DNA of 38,005 nucleotides. Origin: Thermodesulfovibrionia bacterium (GTDB lineage Bacteria > Nitrospirota > Thermodesulfovibrionia > UBA6902 > BMS3Bbin08). A program made the position numbers and the translations under genes. The DNA lies in NCBI GenBank assembly GCA_030694425.1, contig JAUXYI010000025.1:1-38005 (forward strand), in the 5' to 3' direction. Below are positions 17,283-26,286 of this stretch, piece by piece. The notes below the pieces were generated by a model. It made no database searches. It was not told where the DNA came from and saw nothing but the letters and a program-made list of their open reading frames with translations. The stretch's first letter is position 1. Every line of letters starts with the position of its first letter.

Positions 17283-18467
17283 ATGACTAAATTGGAACTT
17301 CTTGAGATAATTCAAAACGGTGAAAACTCAGGAATAGAGTTTAAAAGGGATGAAAGGGGCAACAGGGCTTTTAATGATGACTTTGCAAAAGAGGTTGTTG
17401 CATTTTCTAATCTCAAGGGAGGTAAGATTTTTATTGGGGTTGAAGATGACGGCTCAATCAGCGGCCTCACAGGTACTGACTGTGAAGAATGGGTTATGAA
17501 TATTTGCAGAACATTGGTTAGCCCAGGCGTTATTCCATATTATGAGGAAATACAGGTTGACAGCGGAAAACGTGTGGCGGTTGTTCATATAGACATGGGC
17601 TTTAGCAAACCATACTATGTAGAAAGGAGTGAGAGACGTACCTACTACATAAGAGTTGGCAGCACATCAAGAGAGGCAACAAGAGAGGAACTCGGCAGAT
17701 TGTTTCAGGAATCAGGCATTTACCATTATGATGTAGCTCCAATTCCACAGACATCTATTGAGGAGTTGAGCATGGATAAAGTAAAAAAATATTTTTTGAA
17801 GTATCTCGGGATTAAACTTGAGGGCTTGACTGATATAGAAATTAAGAACATGCTGATAAACGCAGATATCATGCAGACAACCGAATATGGGGATGTGCTT
17901 TCAGTAGGCGGTTTATTATTGTTTGGCAAAAGACCTCAAAAGTTTTTACCGCACAGTGCTGTTACATTTGCATATTTTAAAAGCGAGCATTTATCAGATG
18001 AACTTATTGACAGAAAAGTGATTGAAGGAACGCTGACAGAGCTTATTGATGAAACAGTAAGGGCAATTCAGAGAAATCTAAAAGCCCCTTCAAAAATTAG
18101 GGGGTTGAAACGGATTGAAAAAGTTATACCAAAAGAAGTTTTACGTGAGGCGATTACTAATGCTGTAGCACATCGCAATTATAGCATTGGAGCAGATATA
18201 AGAGTCTATATATTTTCAAATCGTATAGAAGTAAGAAACCCGGGAGCTTTGCCGAATACAGTAACGATAGAAAAAATAAAGATCGGCAGCTATTCCTTCC
18301 CGCGAAATCCATTGATTGCTCAACATTTAAGGGATTTAAAATATATTGATAAGCTTGGCAGAGGGGTTCAAATGATATTAACAAAAATGAGAGAACTTGG
18401 TTTTAAGGAGCCGGGATTGAAAGAGGAAGGGGAAGAATTTATCCTTACCTTGTTTACAAGACAGTAG
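17283..18467 (+). CDS. AlbA_2 (Schlafen-like) domain and GHKL-ATPase domain protein
   Basis: A 394-residue protein with an N-terminal AlbA_2/Schlafen-type nucleic-acid domain (about 8-115; IEFKRDERG, EVVAFSNLKGGKIFIGVEDDG) and a C-terminal GHKL-type ATP-binding region (about 275-370; REAITNAVAHRNYS, NRIEVRNPGALP, GRGVQMIL). Such proteins are often labelled ATP-binding transcriptional regulators or RecG-like, but they have no helicase motifs. ATG 17283 is preferred over GTG 17277 because GAGGTG lies at 17273-17278. Placed between the PHP-ATPase and Res genes with gaps of 12 and 17 bases, it belongs to the operon and may regulate it or act as a sensor or effector. Confidence 0.88.
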   Translation: MTKLELLEIIQNGENSGIEFKRDERGNRAFNDDFAKEVVAFSNLKGGKIFIGVEDDGSISGLTGTDCEEWVMNICRTLVSPGVIPYYEEIQVDSGKRVAVVHIDMGFSKPYYVERSERRTYYIRVGSTSREATREELGRLFQESGIYHYDVAPIPQTSIEELSMDKVKKYFLKYLGIKLEGLTDIEIKNMLINADIMQTTEYGDVLSVGGLLLFGKRPQKFLPHSAVTFAYFKSEHLSDELIDRKVIEGTLTELIDETVRAIQRNLKAPSKIRGLKRIEKVIPKEVLREAITNAVAHRNYSIGADIRVYIFSNRIEVRNPGALPNTVTIEKIKIGSYSFPRNPLIAQHLRDLKYIDKLGRGVQMILTKMRELGFKEPGLKEEGEEFILTLFTRQ

Positions 18468-18484
18468 TAATTTAAAAGTTAAAG

Positions 18485-21301
18485 ATGCCAAGAAAAAACA
18501 CTCAATCCTTCTCTCAAATGTATCTTGCAGATGCCCTCAAAGACGAGGTAGAGGCATGGGCAAATCAGGGCTGGTCTGGCGTTACACAAACTACCCTTGA
18601 GCTTTTTAATTACTGGTTTAAACGAGATGAAGATGCTATAGAGAAATTTCACCCCTGCCAGCAGAGGGCTATTGAAACCCTCGTTTACTGCCATGAAATT
18701 CTTCAGGCAAAGACATTGCAAGAGGTTTTTGAAAGAGTCGCTCCAGAGGCTCTCTATCAACACCTGCCTTTGAAACAGGAAGTAGAAACAATCCCTTTCC
18801 CTAAATACGCCTTAAAGATGGCTACTGGTTCAGGCAAAACATGGGTGCTGGCGGCATTGCTTGTATGGCAGTATTTTAACAAACTTAACGATGAACGTCC
18901 GGGAAATTATTCCTTCAGATTCCTTGTTGTAACGCCGGGGCATGAAGTATTGAACAGACTCCTTGATTCTTTTAAAGGAAAAAGAGATTTAAAGACAGGC
19001 AATAGACTACCGGAGAAATCAGATTATAAGCGTCCTCTGTTCATACCTGATGGTTCACGCTGGCGTGACAGATTCCATCTGGATATTCTTGAGCCTGATG
19101 ATGTAAAGCCTAACACAACGCCTCCTGACGGAGCATTTGCATTTATAACAAACTGGCAGCAATTCAGGCTTAAATCCTCTGCTTCTAACCTGTGGGATAA
19201 ATTCACTGGCGCTGATGTTGAAGATATGCCGAGGGGAGAGATCATAGCTGATTTCCTCTCCGAGTATCCTGACCTTGTAATAATGAATGATGAGGCACAC
19301 CATGTGCATGGGAAGAAGGCTGCCACAGGCGAAGAACTTGTCTGGCGGCAGTTCATGAATGTGCTGCATAACAGGCTGAAAGAAAACCATCAGGAAGAGC
19401 AAGGGATATTTTTACAGATAGATTTCTCTGCTACGCCTTTTTATGGAAGCGCTGAAAAACGGGAATACTTTCCTCATATTATTTATGACTACGACCTTCT
19501 CAATGCAATGAAGGATATGCTTGTGAAGCAGCTTTTCCTTGAGCAAAGACAGGCAATTGCAGGCGAGTCTTTAGATGAACTTGAGTTTAGAGCAGAAAGA
19601 TACGAACCAGAAGGAGGACATAAAAGAGGTGAGATTAAAGCACTTTCAGCAGGCCAGAAGCTACTACTTGATATTGGAAGGAAAAAACTTGAGCAGCTCA
19701 CCGTTGAATTTAAGAAAAAGGGTATAAATAAAAAACCTGTTATGATGGTACTGTGTGAGGATACCAAGGTTGCTGATTTAACGGCGGAACATTTTGCACG
19801 ACTCACAGACGAGAATGGAAATTATTATGATGAATCAAGAGTTCTTGTGATTCATTCCGACCTTCCAGATAAAGAACTTATTGCGACAAGAAAAAATCTG
19901 GACAGGATAGATATAGATGATGACCCCTTAAGGGTGGTAGTTTCTGTTTTGATGTTAAGAGAGGGTTTTGATAAAAATAATATCTGCGTAACTGTTGTCT
20001 TGCGGGCAACAGAAGCCGATTTGCTGCTTGAGCAGATAGTCGGCAGGGGACTGAGGCTGATGTTTCCCGCTTATGAATGTCCAGAACTGCATGACGCTAA
20101 ATTAGAAGCTTATCACGAAATAAGACGAAAGAAAAACCCTTCAAATTCATTTGATTTCCTTTTCGTTGTAGAACATCCGAGATTTATTGAATTTTACAAT
20201 AAACTCAGAGAGCAGGGGTATGTATTCGGTGCTGGAGACACAAGCCATGAGACATCAACAGGTGATATTATTCCTATTGATGCAATTACAGAAAGAATTC
20301 CTCTCTATGATATTGCATGGCCTATACAGATTTTTGATGAAGGTAAAATGCCAGAGCTGTCTCAAATTGATATTAAAACTCTTTCCAAGTATCAGGGCGA
20401 CTTTAAACAACTGAAAAATTATCTCTCAAAACTCATTATTCAGGAAACTCACGTTGAAACAGGAGTTAAGACCAAGACTTGGAAATTGGAGAATGATTAT
20501 TTTGACTATTCCTTTTTTCTGAGGCAGGCATCAAAGGCTGTTTCCACCAGAGGGAAAACATCAATTCTATCTGCGAAACAAGCAGAAATTGCTGAGATTA
20601 TAGATAAATATGTTTCTGAATATTGCTTTAGTGAGAATATAGATTTTTCTAATCCAGAAAATTATCCCATCCTTAACTATCAACCTGTCTTTGACCACAT
20701 TGTGGAAACAATAAGCATGGCAATTATTAAACTTATTGAAGGTTATAAATTTGAAGTCAAGAAGGGCATATGGGGAAAGTTGTCAGATGTTCCAAGAATT
20801 ATGGTGAGAGAAAGTAAATCCGTTGAAACAGAAAGAAGTATCTATCCTAAGAATGGCTATCAGCCCAAAGGCGGCGGCTTTGAAAGAGACTTTATGAGTG
20901 AAGTGCTTAATAGTTCTGCTGATGTGCTTGCCTTTGCAAAACTTGACCGACGGCATAAGTTAAAGATTACCTATAGAGACGAAACAGGGATACTCAGAAA
21001 TTATGAAGTTGATTTTATTGTTAAGACATCTGATAAAATGTATCTCGTAGAGACAAAGGCAGATAAGGATATTGATAATCCCAATGTTGCAGTTAAGGTT
21101 CAGGCTGCAACTGCGTGGTGTGAACAGGCATCTTTGGTGTCTCCGCCTGAAGATATGCAACAGCCCCAAGAATGGGAATATCTTATTGTTTCAGAAAGTC
21201 TATATAAGAATAATAAAGGGCTTTCTTTTGAGGCTTTTGTACCTCTTTGTAAAGGTCTTAGTGATAATATTATTGCAAAGGCAAAAAGTCGATTGTTTTA
21301 G
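18485..21301 (+). CDS. Type III-like restriction enzyme Res subunit (DEAH helicase plus PD-(D/E)xK nuclease)
   Basis: A 938-residue SF2 translocase-nuclease. Walker A ATGSGKT is at 113-119, the DEAH box at 269-272 (NDEAHH), motif III FSATPFYG follows, and motif VI reads QIVGRGLRL. The C-terminal nuclease domain shows Asp843 in YEVDFIV and Glu856-Thr-Lys858, the D...ExK core, in a MYLVETKADKD context typical of type III Res endonucleases. It should cleave unmodified DNA, paired with the mod product. It differs from classical type III systems because two extra genes separate mod and res. All catalytic motifs appear intact. Its stop codon is directly followed by a darT remnant. Confidence 0.92.
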   Translation: MPRKNTQSFSQMYLADALKDEVEAWANQGWSGVTQTTLELFNYWFKRDEDAIEKFHPCQQRAIETLVYCHEILQAKTLQEVFERVAPEALYQHLPLKQEVETIPFPKYALKMATGSGKTWVLAALLVWQYFNKLNDERPGNYSFRFLVVTPGHEVLNRLLDSFKGKRDLKTGNRLPEKSDYKRPLFIPDGSRWRDRFHLDILEPDDVKPNTTPPDGAFAFITNWQQFRLKSSASNLWDKFTGADVEDMPRGEIIADFLSEYPDLVIMNDEAHHVHGKKAATGEELVWRQFMNVLHNRLKENHQEEQGIFLQIDFSATPFYGSAEKREYFPHIIYDYDLLNAMKDMLVKQLFLEQRQAIAGESLDELEFRAERYEPEGGHKRGEIKALSAGQKLLLDIGRKKLEQLTVEFKKKGINKKPVMMVLCEDTKVADLTAEHFARLTDENGNYYDESRVLVIHSDLPDKELIATRKNLDRIDIDDDPLRVVVSVLMLREGFDKNNICVTVVLRATEADLLLEQIVGRGLRLMFPAYECPELHDAKLEAYHEIRRKKNPSNSFDFLFVVEHPRFIEFYNKLREQGYVFGAGDTSHETSTGDIIPIDAITERIPLYDIAWPIQIFDEGKMPELSQIDIKTLSKYQGDFKQLKNYLSKLIIQETHVETGVKTKTWKLENDYFDYSFFLRQASKAVSTRGKTSILSAKQAEIAEIIDKYVSEYCFSENIDFSNPENYPILNYQPVFDHIVETISMAIIKLIEGYKFEVKKGIWGKLSDVPRIMVRESKSVETERSIYPKNGYQPKGGGFERDFMSEVLNSSADVLAFAKLDRRHKLKITYRDETGILRNYEVDFIVKTSDKMYLVETKADKDIDNPNVAVKVQAATAWCEQASLVSPPEDMQQPQEWEYLIVSESLYKNNKGLSFEAFVPLCKGLSDNIIAKAKSRLF

Positions 21302-21531
21302 ACAAGGAACTTGTTTATGCAAAATATTGGAATCAGGATGATCCAATAGAAAAATTTATGCATGCTTCAATCAAATGTGCTGAGGTTTTAGTGCTTGATA
21401 AACTGCCAAAGGACTTTATTATTGGGGCTTATGTTTCATGCGAAGAGAGCAAATCAAAACTTTATGATATAATGGAAGAAATTGAACCGGATTTCTCTAT
21501 AACTGTGAATCCGGATTTGTTTTTCCAATGA
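21301..21531 (+). pseudogene. darT remnant: C-terminal third of a DNA ADP-ribosyltransferase toxin
   Basis: Right after the res stop, frame +1 encodes about 76 residues ending at TGA 21529-21531. They align with the DarT C-terminus: LDKELVYAKYW corresponds to the LDWEAIQASYW region, and KCAEVLV contains the catalytic-type Glu, followed by GAYVSCEESK and a final aromatic segment. The N-terminal two thirds, including the NAD-binding site, are absent, and the frame has no start codon before 21358. The break coincides with the end of res, suggesting a deletion or the boundary where the restriction operon was joined to an older DarTG locus. Confidence 0.8.
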
Positions 21532-21537
21532 GGGGTA

Positions 21538-22662
21538 ATGATTAAAGCTTTAGTTGGCGATTTATTTGAGTCAAAGTGTCAGACCATTGTAAACACGGTT
21601 AATACCGTTGGCATAATGGGGAAAGGGATTGCGCTTGAGTTTAAGAAGCGTTTCCCTGACATGTTCAAAGACTATGAAAAGCGTTGTGCCTAAGGTAAGG
21701 TCAAACTCGGAGAACCGTATTTATATAAAAGATTGACGCCTCCGTGGATATTAAATTTCCCAACAAAAGAACACTGGCGCTCAGTTTCAAGTATCTCGGA
21801 TATAGTAAGAGGATTAAAATATCTTGAACAGCATTATAAGGAGTGGGGGATTTCTTCTATTGCTTTACCGCCGCTGGGATGCGGACATGGCCAACTTGAG
21901 TGGAAGATTGTAGGACCAACTATTTACCGCTATATGAATCGGTTTGATATTCAGGTCGAGCTTTATGCGCCACTTGGAACTCCTCCCGAAGAACTCACTT
22001 CTGAATTTTTATCAAGCGAAGTGCCGGAAGTTACTCTATCAGGAGTAAAAACGAATAATAATAAAATTGAATCCGGCTTAATAGCGGTCGTAGAAGTGCT
22101 TTCACGTATTGAAAAAGAGCCTTATCATTGGCCCATAGGGCGAACGATGTTCCAGAAGATCGCATATTTTGCAACTGAGTTAGGACTTAAGACAGGATTA
22201 ATTTATTCTCGTGGCAGTTTTGGCCCCTTTGCGTCAGACCTGAAATTTAAGATAACCAAGCTCGTCAATAACGGATTAATTAAAGAGGAGCAGCTTGGAA
22301 AAATGTTCAGTGTCCAACCAGGCCCGACTTTTCAGGATGCCTTAAAACTTTATAAAGAAGAGATTCAGAAAGCTCAACCAATTATTGAACGACTTACGGA
22401 CCTTTTCCTCAGGATAAATACTACACATCAGGCAGAACTTGCTTCTACTGTTCATTTTGCAGCACAGGCTTATCAAAAGGAACACAAAAAGATACCATCA
22501 GAAACCGATGTTCTGAATGCAGCCATGGAATGGAAGCAACGAAGGAAACCTTCTTTTGATAGAACTGAAGTAGCAAAAACAATCCGGAATCTTGCTTCTT
22601 TGGGATTAATCTCTGTCAGATCCAGCAAGGACTTACCTGTAACAGAGGAAGTTTTAGTTTAG
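21538..22662 (+). pseudogene. darG, macrodomain antitoxin, interrupted by TAA at 21691
   Basis: Starts 6 bases after the darT stop. Residues 1-51 are the start of a DarG/TARG1-type macrodomain (MIKALVGDLFESKCQTIVNT, then VNTVGIMGKGIALEFKKRF), which removes ADP-ribose from thymidine in DNA. Codon 52 is TAA (21691-21693). The frame then continues without shift (GKVKLGEPYLYK, LPPLGCGHGQLEW, YAPLGTPPEE) and through the roughly 190-residue DarG C-terminal domain, which normally binds DarT, to 22662. A single-base change from CAA, GAA or AAA explains the stop. Restart at TTG 21733 would lack the ADP-ribose-binding NTVNTVG loop, so that product should be inactive as a hydrolase although its C-terminal domain could fold. 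Loss of both partners fits decay of the module. Confidence 0.85.
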
Positions 22663-22698
22663 GGTATCCGAATCCCCTTCTCCTTCTTAACCACTTTC

Positions 22699-22726
22699 CT
22701 GACAATCCTGTATGAATTATTATACC
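22699..22726 (+). promoter_or_regulatory. Possible promoter for purB
   Basis: CTGACA (22699-22704), a 16-bp spacer and TATACC (22721-22726) lie in the darG-purB gap. It is the best sigma-70-like match I can see there, but both boxes deviate from consensus. Confidence 0.3.
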
Positions 22727-22850
22727 GGCTTGAAGTATTATATAAAAATACAACATAAGGTTGAAAGTAAATCCAATAGGTAACAATGTTGGACAAAATG
22801 TCTTAAAATCTTTTAATATTAAACCTTATTATTATGTTAGGGAGGATAAT

Positions 22851-24149
22851 TTGATTCCGCGTTATTCAAGGTCTGAAATGGCAAAAATCTGGGAGCCGGA
22901 AAACAAATTCCAGAAATGGCTTGATGTTGAGATAGCTGCCTGTGAGGCATGGGCAAAGCTTGGAGAGATACCGAAGAATGGCCTTGATGTAATTAAGAAA
23001 AAGGCAAAATTTAATATTGCAAGAATTGATGAAATAGAAAAAACGGTTAAACACGATGTTATCGCTTTTTTAACATCAGTTGGTGAAAATGTTGGTCCTG
23101 ACTCCCGGTATATCCACAAAGGGCTTACATCTTCTGATATCCTTGACACTTCTTTAGCCATTCTTATGAAAGAGGCGTCTGCCCTTATAATTGATGATAT
23201 CAAAAAATTAATGGGTGTTCTGAAAACAAATGCCTATAAATATAAGAATACGCTTCAGATGGGAAGAAGCCACGGCATCCATGCAGAGCCAATGACATTC
23301 GGGCTTAAATTCGCCCTCTGGCATGATGAGATGAACAGAAATCTTCTGCGGATAAAGACAGCAAAGGAAGTCATCAGCTGTGGAAAAATCTCGGGCCCTG
23401 TTGGCACTTTCTCAAGCATCCCGCCTTTTATTGAAAAATGTGTGTGTAAAAAACTCGGATTAACGCCAGATAATATATCAACGCAGATTGTTCAAAGGGA
23501 CAGACATGCTGAATTTATGAATACCCTTGCGCTTATAGCTGCCACAATTGAAAAAATTGCGTTTGAAATCAGACACCTTCAGAGGACAGAGGTACTTGAG
23601 GCAGAGGAGCCGTTTGAAAAAGGACAAAAAGGCTCGTCAGCAATGCCGCATAAGCGAAATCCTGTTGGCTGTGAAAACCTCTGCGGTCTTGCAAGGGTTG
23701 TGCGTTCCAATGCAATGGCTGCTATGGAAAATATTGCATTATGGCATGAGCGGGATATAAGTCATTCTTCTGTTGAAAGAATCATAATTCCTGACAGTAC
23801 AATACTTGTTGATTATATGCTCACAAGACTCACAGGGATTCTCAAAGGGCTTCATGTGTATCCTGAGCGAATGCTTGAAAACATCAACAAAAGTTATGGG
23901 CTTTACAATTCCCAGAGGGTTTTACTCAAACTTATTAAAAAAGGCATGAGCCGTGAGGATGCCTACCAGCTTGTCCAGAAAAATGCCATGGAGAGCTGGG
24001 AGCAAAAAAAGGATTTTAAAGAATTCTTAAGACAAGACAAAGAAGTAAAAAAATATCTATCTTCCGGAGAAATAGAAAAATTATTTGATTTATCGTATTA
24101 CCTGAAGAATGTGAATTATATATTCAAAAGGGTGTTTAAAAAAAGTTAG
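22851..24149 (+). CDS. purB: Adenylosuccinate lyase
   Basis: A 432-residue enzyme of the fumarase/aspartase superfamily that acts twice in purine synthesis, cleaving SAICAR and adenylosuccinate to release fumarate. The flexible signature loop [17 protein letters not shown] is present, together with [17 protein letters not shown] and the [11 protein letters not shown] segment. The start is TTG 22851: AGGGAGG (22839-22845) lies five bases upstream and the resulting N-terminus (M)[13 protein letters not shown] matches the family. A longer frame reaching back to 22761 adds about 30 residues without homology. It is near purC, transcribed towards it. Confidence 0.97.
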   Translation: MIPRYSRSEMAKIWEPENKFQKWLDVEIAACEAWAKLGEIPKNGLDVIKKKAKFNIARIDEIEKTVKHDVIAFLTSVGENVGPDSRYIHKGLTSSDILDTSLAILMKEASALIIDDIKKLMGVLKTNAYKYKNTLQMGRSHGIHAEPMTFGLKFALWHDEMNRNLLRIKTAKEVISCGKISGPVGTFSSIPPFIEKCVCKKLGLTPDNISTQIVQRDRHAEFMNTLALIAATIEKIAFEIRHLQRTEVLEAEEPFEKGQKGSSAMPHKRNPVGCENLCGLARVVRSNAMAAMENIALWHERDISHSSVERIIIPDSTILVDYMLTRLTGILKGLHVYPERMLENINKSYGLYNSQRVLLKLIKKGMSREDAYQLVQKNAMESWEQKKDFKEFLRQDKEVKKYLSSGEIEKLFDLSYYLKNVNYIFKRVFKKS

Positions 24150-24198
24150 AAATTCAAAGCTAAAAGTTAAAAATTTTGGAATTCCTGATAAGAAGTAG

Positions 24199-24531
24199 AT
24201 GGCTATACGGTGTAGTTTCTGCGGCAGAAATTATGATGTGACCCTGTTTGAGTTTGGAAATACCATTAAATGCGAATGTGGACATGAGATAGGCTTTCAA
24301 CATAGAGAGATTACCGAAGAATTAGAGGATGAGAAAATACAGGAGATAAAAAGGTTTGCTGATAAAATAGCCTTTCTTATTGTAAGCACAGATTATCCGA
24401 AGATTGACATAGAGATTGAGAAGGAAAAGTTTAGAGACAGATTGACCGAGCTTTTCCCTGATAAGGCTTATTTGTATGAGCTTATTTACGAACCACGATT
24501 TCAGCGCCTGAAAGAACAATTCGGAGGCTAA
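24199..24531 (+). CDS. Small zinc-ribbon-like protein of unknown function
   Basis: A 110-residue protein with Cys5-x2-Cys8 and Cys25-x-Cys27 (IRCSFCGRNYDV and IKCECGHEIGF), a probable zinc ribbon, followed by a charged helical domain ending LYELIYEPRFQRLKEQFGG. I do not recognise the family. It lies 49 bases after purB on the same strand and only 10 bases from the convergent purC stop, so it is probably transcribed with purB. A role in RNA or DNA binding would suit a zinc ribbon, but nothing in the sequence shows it. Confidence 0.75.
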   Translation: MAIRCSFCGRNYDVTLFEFGNTIKCECGHEIGFQHREITEELEDEKIQEIKRFADKIAFLIVSTDYPKIDIEIEKEKFRDRLTELFPDKAYLYELIYEPRFQRLKEQFGG

Positions 24532-24541
24532 ATCCCATTAA

Positions 24542-25420
24542 TCAGCCCGTCAATATCCTCAATATCTCCTGATATCTTTCAGAGGTTTTATTCACAATAT
24601 CGACGGGAAGCTCCGGACCCGGCGGGGTCTGGTCCCAGTCCAGCGTAAGCAGATAGTCTCTCACAATCTGCTTGTCAAAGCTGTCCTGACCTCTGCCAGG
24701 AGTATAATCCTTTATGCCCCAGAAGCGGGAGGAATCAGGAGTAAGCAACTCATCTATCAATATTATTTCATCATTATAAATTCCAAACTCCATCTTTGTA
24801 TCTGCGATGATTATGCCTTTTCCCCCGGCAAAATCTCTTGCCCTTTCGTATATCCTAAAACTCAGGTCTTTAAGTTTTGCTGCCGAATCTGCGCCGGCTA
24901 TTTTTTTCATTTCATCAAAAGAAATATTGATATCATGGCCTGCCTCAGCCTTTGTGCTGGGAGTGAAAATGGGATGCTCAATCTTTGAAGATTCAAGCAG
25001 CCCTGCTGGAAGTTTTATCCCGCAGACTAAGCCATCTTTCTGGTATGACTTCCAGCCGCTTCCTGAAAGATAACCGCGTAATATGCATTCAACAGGCAAT
25101 ACCTTTGCCTTTTTAACAAGCAAACTCCTTCCCTCAAGCATATCCCTGTACTTCTGGAGCTGCAGGGGAAAGTCTTTTACATCAACTGCCACAATATGAT
25201 TTTTGACGATATCCTCCATCTTTTTAAACCAGAAGACTGATATGGCGGTGAGAACTTTTCCTTTTCCGGGAATGCCATTCGGCAATACAACATCAAAGGC
25301 AGAAACCCTGTCTGTTACTACAAGGAGAAGATGTTCGCCAAGGTCATAAATATCCCTTACCTTGCCGCGACGCGGCATTCCCACATCAGGCATTTCTGTC
25401 TTAAGAAGCACATTTTTCAC
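24542..25420 (-). CDS. purC: Phosphoribosylaminoimidazole-succinocarboxamide synthase (SAICAR synthetase)
   Basis: A 292-residue purine enzyme joining CAIR and aspartate with ATP; its product is a substrate of PurB, encoded convergently nearby. Signatures: [21 protein letters not shown] with the phosphate-binding [22 protein letters not shown], the [16 protein letters not shown] motif and [14 protein letters not shown]. Length fits the longer SAICAR synthetase type. A weak AAGGA lies about 14 bases before the ATG. It probably has its own promoter in the 25421-25556 gap, although I cannot identify one with confidence. Confidence 0.97.
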   Translation of the reverse strand: MKNVLLKTEMPDVGMPRRGKVRDIYDLGEHLLLVVTDRVSAFDVVLPNGIPGKGKVLTAISVFWFKKMEDIVKNHIVAVDVKDFPLQLQKYRDMLEGRSLLVKKAKVLPVECILRGYLSGSGWKSYQKDGLVCGIKLPAGLLESSKIEHPIFTPSTKAEAGHDINISFDEMKKIAGADSAAKLKDLSFRIYERARDFAGGKGIIIADTKMEFGIYNDEIILIDELLTPDSSRFWGIKDYTPGRGQDSFDKQIVRDYLLTLDWDQTPPGPELPVDIVNKTSERYQEILRILTG

Positions 25421-25556
25421 TGATAAATTCCTTCTGTATATTTAAAAACAGAAATTATTGTTTCTCAGACCAAATCCTGCACTGCGAGACTGTTACCCGA
25501 TGTGCATGGACTGAGAAGATATGATACATTTCTGTTGCCCAAGATTATTACTCATT

Positions 25557-25811
25557 TTATTCTGCCTCTATTCTATAAACCAAATCATGTTCACGGACAT
25601 AATCTTTGACCTTTAAGCCTATTGCCTGCCCTCTTACTGCTTTAGTTACTGTCTGGTGTTCAATCTGGATGGATTCAACCTTTTGTTCAAAATCGGTTGT
25701 GTGGCCTTTAATATGAATTGAATTTCCAACTTCTATATAATCGCTTACCTCTACGGCTGCTACCCCTATTGAATCGTAGTAATGGGTTATTCTACCTGAT
25801 AGGATTTCCAT
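25557..25811 (-). CDS. Small translation-factor-like beta-barrel protein (EF-Tu domain 2 fold)
   Basis: An 84-residue protein that consists only of an EF-Tu/EF-G domain-2-type beta-barrel. It shows GRITHYYDSIGVAAVEV, VGNSIHIKGHTTDF, the VESIQIEH stretch and RGQAIGLKVKDYVREHDLVY. Proteins of this kind are annotated as translation elongation factor-like and resemble the C-terminal domain of some U32 peptidases. There is no GTPase domain, so it cannot hydrolyse GTP by itself. AGGAGG precedes the ATG by a good distance. It follows a 50-residue gene on the same strand by 35 bases, and the two probably form an operon driven by the promoter at 26067-26095. Function unknown. Confidence 0.85.
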   Translation of the reverse strand: MEILSGRITHYYDSIGVAAVEVSDYIEVGNSIHIKGHTTDFEQKVESIQIEHQTVTKAVRGQAIGLKVKDYVREHDLVYRIEAE

Positions 25812-25846
25812 CTCTAAACCTCCTTTGTTTTTCCCAATCGGGTTAA

Positions 25847-25999
25847 TTATGTTTCAGGAATTTTAGTTTCAGTAACTCCCCCAGCGTTTTCTTTATATAC
25901 CTCAATTATGCTTGTAACCTTTATCCCGGCAGACTGCAGAGCTTTTTGTATATCCGCCATTTTGGCATCTTGCACCTTTAATATGTAGTTATTATTCAT
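25847..25999 (-). CDS. 50-residue protein of unknown function
   Basis: A short gene supported by a strong ribosome binding site (AGGAGGG about six bases before the ATG), by the promoter upstream, and by a balanced amino acid composition. It begins MNNNYILKVQDAKMADIQKA and continues with AGIKVTSIIEVYKE. The pattern beta-strand, amphipathic helix, beta-strand suggests a small alpha/beta unit such as half of an ACT- or ferredoxin-like fold, but no family is recognised. It is the first gene of a leftward pair with the EF-Tu-domain-2-like protein. Confidence 0.65.
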   Translation of the reverse strand: MNNNYILKVQDAKMADIQKALQSAGIKVTSIIEVYKENAGGVTETKIPET

Positions 26000-26066
26000 A
26001 AAACCCTCCTATGTTTTTATCCCCTTTCTTCCCTTGCACCCTGCCCTCTAACTCATTACCTATCAC

Positions 26067-26095
26067 ATTGTATCAATTACTTTTTTGCAAATCAA
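26067..26095 (-). promoter_or_regulatory. Leftward sigma-70-type promoter for the 50-residue/EF-like pair
   Basis: Read on the minus strand: TTGATT (26090-26095), a 17-bp spacer and TACAAT (26067-26072), about 68 bases upstream of the 50-residue gene's start codon. A 12-bp tandem duplication lies immediately upstream of the -35 box. Confidence 0.6.
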
Positions 26096-26098
26096 CAA

Positions 26099-26122
26099 TA
26101 AACTGATGGATAAACTGATGGA
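26099..26122. repeat. Perfect 12-bp tandem duplication (TAAACTGATGGA)
   Basis: Two identical copies, 26099-26110 and 26111-26122, sit between the divergent leftward and atp promoters, three bases upstream of the leftward -35 box. Position suggests a regulator or UP-element-like site; a chance duplication is possible. Confidence 0.5.
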
Positions 26123-26180
26123 CAATAAAACAATTATTTTATATATAAATTTTATAAATATTTTTATAAAAACAGAGTTG

Positions 26181-26209
26181 TTGACAAAAGATTTAAGCTA
26201 TGTTAGTTT
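26181..26209 (+). promoter_or_regulatory. Likely promoter of the atp operon
   Basis: A consensus TTGACA (26181-26186) and a 17-bp spacer ending in an extended -10 TGT, then TAGTTT (26204-26209). The leader of about 70 bases ends with AGGAG (26277-26281) before the first atp gene. The -10 hexamer is weak but has the TGn extension. Confidence 0.5.
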
Positions 26210-26286
26210 TTTGTGTTAGTTTTATTTAGGTTCAACCCCTTTTGAAATCTTTCTTTTGAGTAAGATTTATTTTTTTAGGAGTCTAA

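Noticed and set aside
22665-22745. Leftward frame between darG and purB with a Lys/Arg-rich string resembling a protein tail
   Set aside because: It has no start, no recognisable family and could be chance; not enough to call a pseudogene.
22761-22850. Upstream extension of purB by about 30 residues
   Set aside because: The added sequence has no similarity to PurB, while TTG 22851 has a strong ribosome binding site at the right distance and the family N-terminus.
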